Below, one piece after another: positions 36,747-45,061 of a stretch of DNA of 64,000 bases (its first letter is position 1; each line of letters begins with the position of its first letter). The position numbers and the translations under genes are program-made. The notes under the pieces are model-generated. The model saw nothing but the letters and a program-made list of their open reading frames with translations. It made no database searches and was not told the DNA's origin. This stretch comes from Henriciella sp. (GTDB lineage: Bacteria > Pseudomonadota > Alphaproteobacteria > Caulobacterales > Hyphomonadaceae): assembly GCA_030066975.1 (NCBI GenBank), contig JASJAO010000011.1, forward strand, positions 1-64,000, written 5' to 3'.

Positions 36747-37682
36747 TTAAGCCTTGATCAGTTGGCGCAGGTGCAGCCCGCGCCGGATGCCAAACAAACC
36801 GATCAGGTAACGTGTTCCGCGCGGCAATCCGGGGCTGAAGTCAAACACGCCAAGTTTGCGTTCGAACGCGGCAGCCTTGTCGACAATCTCATCCACGGCA
36901 CGCCACGCATAGGCGGTTTTGCGAAGACGAGAGAGACAGGCGCGCTTAGCGGTCTGATCATCCCGTTTTTCGAGTATCCGGTTGGCGATCAATTCGAAGG
37001 CAGACCAGAAGCTGCGGGCTGATTTCAGGGATGTATTGCGGCTGACCGACCCTTCCGGCGGGTCTCTGTAGAGAACCCGGGTTTGGTCACAGAAGCGAAC
37101 TTCACCGGCCGCCGCCAGCACGCGTCCGAAGAACTCCCCATCATCGTCGCCGGTTAGTGTTTCATCCCACGGCCCGACTTCATCAATCAGCGCGCGGGGC
37201 GTTAGCCAGGCATGCGGTGGGAAGAACCCGCCATGGCGCCACATGTCCATCAACAGAGCCAAACCCTCGTCATAGCCGCGCCAGTATCGCCTGGCATCGG
37301 GGGCGTCCTGATGGCCATCGTCATGAAAGTAGGACCAGGGGCAAAAAGCGATGGCGTTGCTCGGTGCCGACTGAAGTGCCGACATTTGCACTGCGATTTT
37401 CTCTGGCGGCAAAATATCATCTGCGTCGAGGAATTGGACATAGGAGCCCGTCGCGCGGTCCAGGCCTCTGTTTCGGGCCGCACTGCCGCCGCGATTGGGG
37501 CCGGTTTCCCACAGGATCTGACCGTCAAATTGCTTGACCTCGTCGAGACTGCCATCGGTAGAGCCATCGTCGATAACAATGACTTCACAAGGGTGCGTCT
37601 GACTGAGGGCACTTTCAATCGCCGTCGTGACATAAGGCCGCTTATTGTAGCAGGGGATGATGATTGAGACCGTGTCGGTCAT
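36747..37682 (-). CDS. GT2 family glycosyltransferase
   Basis: This 311-residue GT-A enzyme has VSIIIPCYNKRPYVTTAIESALSQ, VIVIDDGSTDGSLDEV and YVQFLDADDILPPEKI with the DxD-type metal site. The acceptor side has DETLTGDDDGEFFGRVLAAAG. It lies nine bases after the pyruvyltransferase gene stop, in an operon with it. Confidence 0.9.
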   Translation of the reverse strand: MTDTVSIIIPCYNKRPYVTTAIESALSQTHPCEVIVIDDGSTDGSLDEVKQFDGQILWETGPNRGGSAARNRGLDRATGSYVQFLDADDILPPEKIAVQMSALQSAPSNAIAFCPWSYFHDDGHQDAPDARRYWRGYDEGLALLMDMWRHGGFFPPHAWLTPRALIDEVGPWDETLTGDDDGEFFGRVLAAAGEVRFCDQTRVLYRDPPEGSVSRNTSLKSARSFWSAFELIANRILEKRDDQTAKRACLSRLRKTAYAWRAVDEIVDKAAAFERKLGVFDFSPGLPRGTRYLIGLFGIRRGLHLRQLIKA

Positions 37683-37691
37683 GGGACAGAA

Positions 37692-38966
37692 CTAGATCAT
37701 TTCCGCCAAAAGCTGACCGCCGCGCAGTGCGCCAGCTTTCATCTCAACCATTTTCTGCTCCAGATGGGCGGAGATGTCATCGCGCTCATCGATCATGCGA
37801 CCAATGCAGTCTACAAAAGTCTCGACCGGCAGCTTGGCCACGGACTTGCAGAAATCGTGATGTCCGAACAGGTCCTGGTTGATGCCCATCGCCTTGATAC
37901 TATAGCTCATGCTGAAGGTCGGGACACAGGATGAGAGACCAGCAATGGTCGAATGCGTTCTGGCTCCGGCGAACACGTGGCAGTGGCCGATCAGCCATTT
38001 CATTTCCGGGCCGCTCAAACCGTGGGGAACGATGCTGACCGATTGAGAGGTCTTGTCTTTTGTCAAGGCGTGGACGCTTTCCAGAAACGCAAAATCATCA
38101 TCGCCAGGTTTGGGTGCGCCGACATGTGGGACGAGCAGCACCGGTCGTTTGAACGCTTCTGCGACAGACACGATCATCTCAACGGTTCGGGCCCGCCAGG
38201 CATCCAGATCGCCGCCCAGATCGGAAAATCTTGCGACAAGTGGGCTGACATTAATGCCAATCACATCTCCGCCATCGACAAGCGCGCGAACGTCGGCGTC
38301 TTCCGGTTCGACGGGTTTCATCAAGAAGGCCGGATCGGCGACGAGGTGAACATTGTCCGAGACCCCGTTATCGCGCAGATAGGCTTGGGTCAGCGTTTCG
38401 CGTACGAAGATGCCGCTGAGCCCCTTGAGGTGTTCGAGCATAATCGGCTTGAACTCCGGATCTTTGTCAAACGGACCAACGGAAGCGCCCCAGAGGACAA
38501 CCGGGATGCCCTGCTTTTGCAGCACTTTATCGACGGCCATATAATCCCAGGGGCGACCGTAATCGAGCGAGTAGTTATCGCCGCCAATCTGCAATGCCAT
38601 GTCGACATTGCGTGTGCGGCCATTGAGATCACGTGTGTGATGCTGGAATTCTGTGCCGAGACGTTTGTTCGCCTGCGACATCCACCATTTCAGCGAACCG
38701 CGACTGCCGACGTGGGAAATCGGAAATGTATCGATTCTGTCATCCGATTCTTTGGTCGCCTGTGCGCTCACAACACCGGGTGATGCCATCACGCCAGCCT
38801 GAATCGCAATGTTCTGACCGAATGTGGCGGACAGGATCTCCATGGTTCCGCGAACGATCGCCTCGCACCCGCGATTGCGATAGGGTGCATTGCCCACCAG
38901 AAGAAATCTCTTGCCGGGCTGACTGGCCGGCTGGCCTGCGTGCACCGCCTGCGCCGCATTGTTCAT
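37692..38966 (-). CDS. Polysaccharide pyruvyltransferase family protein
   Basis: This 424-residue CsaB/WcaK-like protein has FLLVGNAPYRNRGCEAIVRGTMEIL at the start, LQIGGDNYSLDYG, VVLWGASVGPF and GARTHSTIAGLSSCVPTFSMSYS near the end. These are marks of pyruvyl-ketal transferases that use phosphoenolpyruvate. It would add acidic ketal pyruvate to the EPS. The gene lies 136 bases after the FrhB-like gene stop. Confidence 0.88.
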   Translation of the reverse strand: MNNAAQAVHAGQPASQPGKRFLLVGNAPYRNRGCEAIVRGTMEILSATFGQNIAIQAGVMASPGVVSAQATKESDDRIDTFPISHVGSRGSLKWWMSQANKRLGTEFQHHTRDLNGRTRNVDMALQIGGDNYSLDYGRPWDYMAVDKVLQKQGIPVVLWGASVGPFDKDPEFKPIMLEHLKGLSGIFVRETLTQAYLRDNGVSDNVHLVADPAFLMKPVEPEDADVRALVDGGDVIGINVSPLVARFSDLGGDLDAWRARTVEMIVSVAEAFKRPVLLVPHVGAPKPGDDDFAFLESVHALTKDKTSQSVSIVPHGLSGPEMKWLIGHCHVFAGARTHSTIAGLSSCVPTFSMSYSIKAMGINQDLFGHHDFCKSVAKLPVETFVDCIGRMIDERDDISAHLEQKMVEMKAGALRGGQLLAEMI

Positions 38967-39102
38967 GTTTGCACTCTCCGGTCCTGGGGGCCTCGGTATA
39001 GGTGTGAGGAATTTGCTGTCATTTTTGTCCTCACTCGCTACCGAAATCCTCGCGAGTTATCAAAGACTATTATTGCTGAAATCTGCGAATGTGACTTTCG
39101 CA

Positions 39103-40506
39103 TTAGCCCAAAAGCATCCGCTTTACACGGCCTGCGGCGCGTCTCAAGAGCGATCGACTGTGCTCGCGATCATACGACTTGAGCAACGGCGCCATTTCCT
39201 GTTCGAATATCACGAAATTCCCGGCTTGCTTGGCTTTCAAAAAAGCGTCGTGACTGGCTTGGCCAAGCGCATAGCGTTTCCTGTGAATACGCTGCAGTTT
39301 CTTCGTCAGCTGGGCGGCGTTCGCTAGCACTCTTTTCCTCGGTCGCCAGTCGCCGCGTTCGTCTGCCAGCAACAGGCGATAGGCGAGGCCGTCGCGGCGG
39401 TGTCGCAATCCGCCAGCTTGTGACGCTGCGACCTCATCTGCGCTGAGATCCTCAAGGTGTAGACGCCCTTTCCGGGCGGCGTCCTTGACGATTGTGTGAA
39501 GGGTTGCGTCGCGAACGACGACGACATTTGTGCCGCGATAATCGTCGTCATATTGCGGCAACCAGGCGTCGCCGACGACAATATCAGCGGTCTCCGCCAG
39601 AACATCGTCGCAGAATTCGCACGCTTTCAGTTTGAACAAGCCGTGTCCCCAATTCGCTCCAATGAGGCCTTCCATCGGGGCGGTCACACTCTTGGGCTCA
39701 CCGTTCACGATGCCATCGGCACGCAGACCGTAGCGGCTTGCCGGTCGCCCTTCCAGCTTGACGCGAAAATCGACAGATTGCAGACCTTCAGGCGCTATTC
39801 CGCACTGCCAGGCCAGCGCTTCAGCGAACGCGCCGCTCTTCAAATGTCCGCAAACAATGCCAACGACAAAAGCCAGGCGTTCAGACACAATTTCCGACTG
39901 TTTTGCCACCAGGCGCAGAGCTGTACAGAAACAGGGCACACCCACGACCGCATACCGACCGGGCGTTTCGATCATGTGCTTGATCACATCGCTCATCTGG
40001 ACCGGATAATAGCGCGATTTGGCGTGCGCCTTAACATCTCCAGCGTTGGTAGAGACGCGGAACCCGAACATCGGGATTTCGTCTGATGTCGGATCATCGT
40101 CGCGCTCAAGTTCGGCAACATGGATCACTGCGTCGACCAGATCTCGCTCAAGCAACTCGGACAGGATCCACGCCCCCATACCGCCGGACGAGCCTTTGGC
40201 GCGAAATTCTCCCTCTTCGACCCAGCCCGCATACGTGCCGAGATAGGCCCCGATTCGCTTGTCTCTTTGAATGTCGGCTGCGGTAAACCGTTCTTGCGAC
40301 AGACTTTCTTCATCGGCGCTTTCATCGGTAAAGGGGCAAGAAAGCTCAGCTTCACGGCTCGGGGTAGCGTTCTCGGGCAGTGCGGCAACCAAGCTCTGCC
40401 TGTCATTTCGCCTCATTGTGATGCCCGGATCCAAAGCAGCGCAGGCTCCACACCCGACGCAGTATCCCCCCTCAATCACCCGAGCCAATGCAGTCCTTTC
40501 AGTCAT
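39103..40506 (-). CDS. FrhB/F420-dehydrogenase beta-subunit-like iron-sulfur flavoprotein
   Basis: The 467-residue protein has an N-terminal cluster motif C16-VG-C19-GA-C22 with a distal Cys57-Pro, then the FrhB core (KGSSGGMGAWILSEL, RYAVVGVPCFCTALRL, FVVGIVCGHLKSG). A later Cys pair follows (LKACEFCDDVLAETADIVVGD). Members bind [4Fe-4S] and flavin and often sit in polysaccharide loci beside pyruvyltransferases, as here. The reaction in such loci is not known; a redox change on a sugar or lipid carrier is conceivable. It lies eight bases after the next sulfotransferase gene stop. Confidence 0.85.
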   Translation of the reverse strand: MTERTALARVIEGGYCVGCGACAALDPGITMRRNDRQSLVAALPENATPSREAELSCPFTDESADEESLSQERFTAADIQRDKRIGAYLGTYAGWVEEGEFRAKGSSGGMGAWILSELLERDLVDAVIHVAELERDDDPTSDEIPMFGFRVSTNAGDVKAHAKSRYYPVQMSDVIKHMIETPGRYAVVGVPCFCTALRLVAKQSEIVSERLAFVVGIVCGHLKSGAFAEALAWQCGIAPEGLQSVDFRVKLEGRPASRYGLRADGIVNGEPKSVTAPMEGLIGANWGHGLFKLKACEFCDDVLAETADIVVGDAWLPQYDDDYRGTNVVVVRDATLHTIVKDAARKGRLHLEDLSADEVAASQAGGLRHRRDGLAYRLLLADERGDWRPRKRVLANAAQLTKKLQRIHRKRYALGQASHDAFLKAKQAGNFVIFEQEMAPLLKSYDREHSRSLLRRAAGRVKRMLLG

Positions 40507-40514
40507 AACGAGTT

Positions 40515-41357
40515 CTAGTGCCAGAGTTCCAGGGTCTGCGGAAACCGGGCATTGCAGGCTTCGTAGACGGGGGCGTAGAGCGCCTTCATCTCTGAAAGAA
40601 TTGCGTCATCCAGATGCCCATCTTTTTGGGTGACATTGACCTTCTTATTGGCTGCCTCGTAGTCGGCTGGAATTTCAAGGAAATCTGACAACCGTTTCAA
40701 TTCCGGCTTTGAAAACAACTCCTCGAAAATGCCGAGGAAAACATCGCTTGGGTCGAAGGCCGCATCGATGGCGTCTAATGTCTGGTCATAGCGTGTGAGC
40801 TTCACATGCGTCGGCTCGTTCGCAAGTACTTTCACTGCGTCTGAGTCCGAGAGCTTTAAAAAGTCCTCGTTCTGGTGACGTTTGCGCATGCGTGCGCCGC
40901 TCCAACTGCGCTCTACAGGGTCGCGCATCAGGAACACGACTTTGACGCGGAAGCCAACGGATTTCAGACGGTCGGCGATATGAGACAATTGCGCGGCATT
41001 AAGCTTCATATAGCCCGGCGAGATGTCACCGGTCATCGTGGCGTCACCTCGGACCAGTTTGGCGAAATACCGCTCATAGAAACCGTCACGAAAGATCATA
41101 TTCATTCTGACGAAGTGGCCGTAATCCAGGGTCGGCAAAATTCCATGCTTGAACTGCAGCAGCCGGTAGAAGTTAAACTTCTTTCTGGACGGGCCATCGG
41201 CGAACCTGGACGGCCAGATCCGGTACTCTTTTCGCACGCCCATGCTCGAGTTCGGCTGTGACTCGATGTAACGGTAAAGCCAAGTCGTTCCGGACTTCGG
41301 TGCGCCAAGCCCGAGAATGAACGTCTTGTTGTCCACGAATTGATCCTGCCCAGCCAT
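40515..41357 (-). CDS. PAPS-dependent sulfotransferase
   Basis: The 280-residue protein has FILGLGAPKSGTTWLYRYIES as 5'-phosphosulfate loop and VVFLMRDPVERSWSGARMRK as the 3'-phosphate site. An intervening GDATMTGDISPGYM contains likely substrate-side residues. It resembles carbohydrate sulfotransferases. It is in line with the FrhB-like gene (8 bases) and the next sulfotransferase (35 bases). Confidence 0.88.
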   Translation of the reverse strand: MAGQDQFVDNKTFILGLGAPKSGTTWLYRYIESQPNSSMGVRKEYRIWPSRFADGPSRKKFNFYRLLQFKHGILPTLDYGHFVRMNMIFRDGFYERYFAKLVRGDATMTGDISPGYMKLNAAQLSHIADRLKSVGFRVKVVFLMRDPVERSWSGARMRKRHQNEDFLKLSDSDAVKVLANEPTHVKLTRYDQTLDAIDAAFDPSDVFLGIFEELFSKPELKRLSDFLEIPADYEAANKKVNVTQKDGHLDDAILSEMKALYAPVYEACNARFPQTLELWH

Positions 41358-41392
41358 CGTTTACGTCTTCAATGCAAGCAGAGGTCTCAAAC

Positions 41393-42139
41393 TCAGATCG
41401 GATCTGTGCGGCGCTGGCGGAACAGCTCTTTTGCATAGTCGTATAGTTCGCTGTCCAATCGGTTGAAGCGTTCGACCGCCTCTATGTCGTCCTGGTCAAC
41501 TGTTTTGCTGATCCGGGTTGCTTTCGGACGCACTTCTCCACCCTCAGGCCCGATTGTCCAATTTAGAGCGCCGGCTATCTGCTCCAGCGAAGCGTCGAAT
41601 TCGTCTTGTAGGCCAAATGTGACATATCGATGCCGCAAGTTGTGTTTGGCGGCTTTCAACAGCTGTGACGAGGCTTTGCCGCGCCAATAATGAGGGAAGC
41701 CCGCAAGGTAACGCGTTTGCATATTGTCCACCAGCCAGGTTCCCATCAGACGTCTTTTGGTTTTTGCCGTGGCATCAAAAATGTCTTTAAGCGGTACTGC
41801 GTTGTGAAGCACCTTTTGAGCAGCGTTGTGCGTATTGGGTTTCCAACCCGGTTGCTTGATGAAAAAATAGTGCGAAATGGCGCGAGCTACGGGATCACGA
41901 AGCATTGTAAAGTATCTGAACTCACCGGCGGCAAAATGGTGCATGCCATACACGGAGTGGCCGATTAGAACCCGAAAATTTCGGGACGTTACCAGATCCC
42001 GTACGCCTTTGAATGTCTTGATTTCGTCTTCGGTATAGTTTGCGCGGACGAGCCGTCGCATCACCGCAGTGCCTGCAACTTTTGGCACGTGCGTAAATAT
42101 AACTCGTGAGGCCTGTATGTCGGCTGCAGGCCGTGTCAT
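41393..42139 (-). CDS. Sulfotransferase family 2-like protein
   Basis: The 248-residue protein has VIFTHVPKVAGTAVMRRLVRA (phosphosulfate loop) and FRYFTMLRDPVARAISHYFF (3'-phosphate site). This is the arrangement of carbohydrate O-sulfotransferases of the heparan 2-O/chondroitin type. I place the start at ATG 42139, which overlaps the TGA of the upstream GT2 gene (ATGA). A longer frame to 42163 is less likely. Confidence 0.87.
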   Translation of the reverse strand: MTRPAADIQASRVIFTHVPKVAGTAVMRRLVRANYTEDEIKTFKGVRDLVTSRNFRVLIGHSVYGMHHFAAGEFRYFTMLRDPVARAISHYFFIKQPGWKPNTHNAAQKVLHNAVPLKDIFDATAKTKRRLMGTWLVDNMQTRYLAGFPHYWRGKASSQLLKAAKHNLRHRYVTFGLQDEFDASLEQIAGALNWTIGPEGGEVRPKATRISKTVDQDDIEAVERFNRLDSELYDYAKELFRQRRTDPI

Positions 42140-43245
42140 TGCGGCAGACCCGCGGTCGACCAAAGCGGTTCTGCGCCCCAGACCACTTCGCGTTGAGGCA
42201 TTCGAACCAGGGCGTCGAAACTGCGAGACACAATGCGAGATGCAACACGGCCCGTCGCCTGGTCAATAGTGTCAAACGCCCGATTGCATCGCAGGGCCAG
42301 ACATGCACGAGCGAGGGCCTTTCGCCAGCCGGGCAGATCAGCTTGTTGGATCAGTGCCGCGCCCTTATCGGCCATTTTTGCTCTGATCGCAGTCGGCAGC
42401 ATCTTGTTTCGCCAGTGCTGATTTTTCACCCGGGCGGCTCTGTCTTCCGAGTAAGTTTTCAGTTTGGGCAGCGTGTGCACCGTCAGGTCATAGAGCTGCT
42501 CGTGGCGGCCCATAAGCTTTTCATGCGTTTTGGTTGGTGCGCGTGATCTTGAGTCTTCTCGAATGCGGTAGACGGCAAGGGGTTCGGGTACTTGCAGCAC
42601 AGGAAACGACTCAACGAACGGAACAAGCAGCTGAAAGTTTTGAGACGAGGCAGGTGCAAAGTAGATGGTTCGATCCGGGTGAACCTTCAGGAACATTTCG
42701 CTCCGCACAAAATGGCAAACCGGCCCATAGAAAAAGCGCTGGAACACGAGATCTTCGAACAGGTGTGGGACGCGAGACGCCGGGGCGTCGGTCGGCATGA
42801 AATGCCCGTCGAGGGTTTGCTTCGCCTCAATGAAAAGCTCCGCATTGGACCGCAAAAGGCCAATATCAGGATTTTCCCGCATCAGTTCGACACGTCGCTC
42901 CAGCGAGTTTGGTAGGAGCCAGTCGTCCGGATCCGGCCACATCAGGAACTCGCCAGTGAAGTGTTTAAGGCCTGTATCGACCGCGCCGCCCAGCCCCTTA
43001 TTCTGTTGCTCGACCAGTTTGACGAGATAGCCCTCGGCCTCCAACACCGGTACAGCCTCGCGAAGCAGGTGCGTCGTGGCCTCATTGGCGCCGTCATTTA
43101 TCAGGATGACCTCAATGTCTTTATAGGTCTGTTTGAGTACCGACTGCAGAAAGTCGTCGAAATACTTTTCGACATTGTAGCAGGGGACAATCAGGCTCAC
43201 CAGGTTCGGTTCCAAGCCCAGGCCGCGGACGCTATTGGCAGTCAC
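42136..43245 (-). CDS. GT2 family glycosyltransferase
   Basis: This 369-residue GT-A enzyme has LVSLIVPCYNVEKYFDDFLQSVL, VILINDGANEATT and FLMWPDPDDWLLPNSL as nucleotide and metal site. The C-terminal region is rich in Arg, suggesting membrane association. It is translationally coupled to the sulfotransferase that follows and 36 bases downstream of the FkbM gene stop. Confidence 0.88.
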   Translation of the reverse strand: MTANSVRGLGLEPNLVSLIVPCYNVEKYFDDFLQSVLKQTYKDIEVILINDGANEATTHLLREAVPVLEAEGYLVKLVEQQNKGLGGAVDTGLKHFTGEFLMWPDPDDWLLPNSLERRVELMRENPDIGLLRSNAELFIEAKQTLDGHFMPTDAPASRVPHLFEDLVFQRFFYGPVCHFVRSEMFLKVHPDRTIYFAPASSQNFQLLVPFVESFPVLQVPEPLAVYRIREDSRSRAPTKTHEKLMGRHEQLYDLTVHTLPKLKTYSEDRAARVKNQHWRNKMLPTAIRAKMADKGAALIQQADLPGWRKALARACLALRCNRAFDTIDQATGRVASRIVSRSFDALVRMPQREVVWGAEPLWSTAGLPQ

Positions 43246-43281
43246 TGATTATCTTGCTCGTGTGGCTGAAAATCTGTTCGA

Positions 43282-44118
43282 CTAGTTGGTTCGGACCAGT
43301 TTGGAATGGACCGATGTATCTTTAAGGTGACCGACCAATTCCGGCAGAAGTGAGAGGTGTTTCTCACCATCCGACTTGTAGTTTAATCGGTCGCGACTGA
43401 AGTCTGAAAATACACGTGAGCACCCTTCCACAATTCTGTCGTGTAGCTCAACAAACACGACAGGAATGTTTCGAAGGTGGTCGTCCGGATTCTTAAATAG
43501 CTCGTACTCACCGCCTTCGATATCGAGCTTGATCAGCCCAATCGGCCTGTTGTCAAACCGTTCTCTGACCTCAGCGACGGAGATCAGGGACACCTCTTCG
43601 AGCTCATTGGTCTGCGCTTTGTCCTCGCTCCCAACTGCGATGCTGAACCCCCATTCTCCCGTGCCGCGATCGACCAGAAAAACCTTATTCGAAGATTTTT
43701 CCGGCGGCACCAATGCCGCATTCAAGCAGTGGATGTTTGGAAACCCGCGTGTGTTCTGCTGCAACAGTTGAAAATTTCTCGTCGAAGGTTCGACAGATAC
43801 GATCGTAGCTTTGGGGAAGAGCCTCGAAAGAGAAATCGCGGCCGTTCCGATATAGCCGCCGGCGTCAAGGACAAGCCCGTCGAAATCCGAAGGCTGCAAT
43901 CCATCCAAAAGATCGAATTCAGAGCCCAGGCTTTGAAAGGCAACCCGAAGATCTGGCGTGCCCGGTCTGACGCTGATCGTCGTGTCAGAGAGCTTCACCT
44001 GCATCGGGGTCTTATTGCCGAAATAAGAGTTCAATCGATATCGAACATAGGGCAGCACGCCGACTTTTGACGCTCCGCTTATGGCGCTAGAGAGCAATCC
44101 AGAAAACTTGCTTTTCAT
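43282..44118 (-). CDS. FkbM-family methyltransferase
   Basis: The 278-residue protein has the SAM-binding LVLDAGGYIGTAAISLSRLF, then VEPSTRNFQLLQQN, and the FkbM signature RPIGLIKLDIEGGEYELF. These enzymes O-methylate sugars or other hydroxyls in glycans and natural products. It probably methylates a residue of the EPS. The neighbours are a GT2 gene and a sulfotransferase on the same strand. Confidence 0.88.
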   Translation of the reverse strand: MKSKFSGLLSSAISGASKVGVLPYVRYRLNSYFGNKTPMQVKLSDTTISVRPGTPDLRVAFQSLGSEFDLLDGLQPSDFDGLVLDAGGYIGTAAISLSRLFPKATIVSVEPSTRNFQLLQQNTRGFPNIHCLNAALVPPEKSSNKVFLVDRGTGEWGFSIAVGSEDKAQTNELEEVSLISVAEVRERFDNRPIGLIKLDIEGGEYELFKNPDDHLRNIPVVFVELHDRIVEGCSRVFSDFSRDRLNYKSDGEKHLSLLPELVGHLKDTSVHSKLVRTN

Positions 44119-44233
44119 GCTTCGATTAATCCCTTCTATTGCTCAGTCTGATCGCCATTGTGACAAGGCTTCATGCGGGCAAACGGCGTCCGTTTCAAAA
44201 TCATAGTTCGCAAGCTGTGTCCCCATCGATCGT

Positions 44234-45061
44234 TCAGTCGCAAGCTACGGGTATGTCCATGGTCGCAATGATGTCTTCAATTTGCTGGCGGTTCTTGACC
44301 ATCTTTAACGGATCAGAACTGCCAATCTTTTGGAGATCAGTTGCAACTCGTACAAAGGGAAGCCTCAGTTCAGATAAAATAGAGTCCACTGTCGATTGAT
44401 GCGATTCCGGGTCCGACAAATCTGATTCATATTTGAGTTTGATATGCGGAATACTGTTCAGCGCCGCCCGATCATCCTGAGAAAAAGACTGACGACGCTT
44501 GAGTCTTCGTCGGAACTCGCTTGGCTCAATCGCTACTGCTATCCGCTCCACTTCGTTGTCGGTCTTATGATAAGCTCCGCGGACAATGGCTGCGCATTCC
44601 GACACCACCTGAGCAACTTTATCTTCCCGTTCTATATTCACAATTAGCCAGCCATCGTCGTGAAGAGCGCTTAGAAATTTCGATGGCTCTATCGGACGAC
44701 TTTTTTTGCGTTCAGTGACAAGGTGCGATCCTTTGACGTGAACGACGACATTCTGGTTGTGATTGCCGCGTCCAAGACCCCGGACAAACGAAATTGGGGC
44801 GGCGACCTCGCGGGTATATGTGTCCAAGACCTCTCCGTGCCCACGAAAATGACCTGTTGAAGACAGTAGACTCTCCAGCAATGTTGTTCCGGTTCGTCCC
44901 TGTGCGTAAATCAATACGTGTTTTGAGTTTGCAGAAGGTCGACGGAGTAAATCTGCAATATAGTAGCGAACTTCCCTCAATCTCAGGAACAGACGTGTTC
45001 GAAATTTTGTTGACCTCGTTACCCGAGCGTCGACCGGTTTTGGGACGTCCCCGCTTATCAT
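44234..45061 (-). CDS. Sulfotransferase-like P-loop protein
   Basis: The 275-residue product has HVLIYAQGRTGTTLLESLLSS as the 5'-phosphosulfate loop, and a central EREDKVAQVVSECAAIVRGAYH segment near the expected 3'-phosphate site. The N-terminal 50 residues are basic. The start is fixed at ATG 45061 by a four-base overlap (ATGA) with the ABC transporter stop. A frame reaching 45124 would run inside that gene. It is the least typical of the four sulfotransferases. Confidence 0.78.
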   Translation of the reverse strand: MISGDVPKPVDARVTRSTKFRTRLFLRLREVRYYIADLLRRPSANSKHVLIYAQGRTGTTLLESLLSSTGHFRGHGEVLDTYTREVAAPISFVRGLGRGNHNQNVVVHVKGSHLVTERKKSRPIEPSKFLSALHDDGWLIVNIEREDKVAQVVSECAAIVRGAYHKTDNEVERIAVAIEPSEFRRRLKRRQSFSQDDRAALNSIPHIKLKYESDLSDPESHQSTVDSILSELRLPFVRVATDLQKIGSSDPLKMVKNRQQIEDIIATMDIPVACD

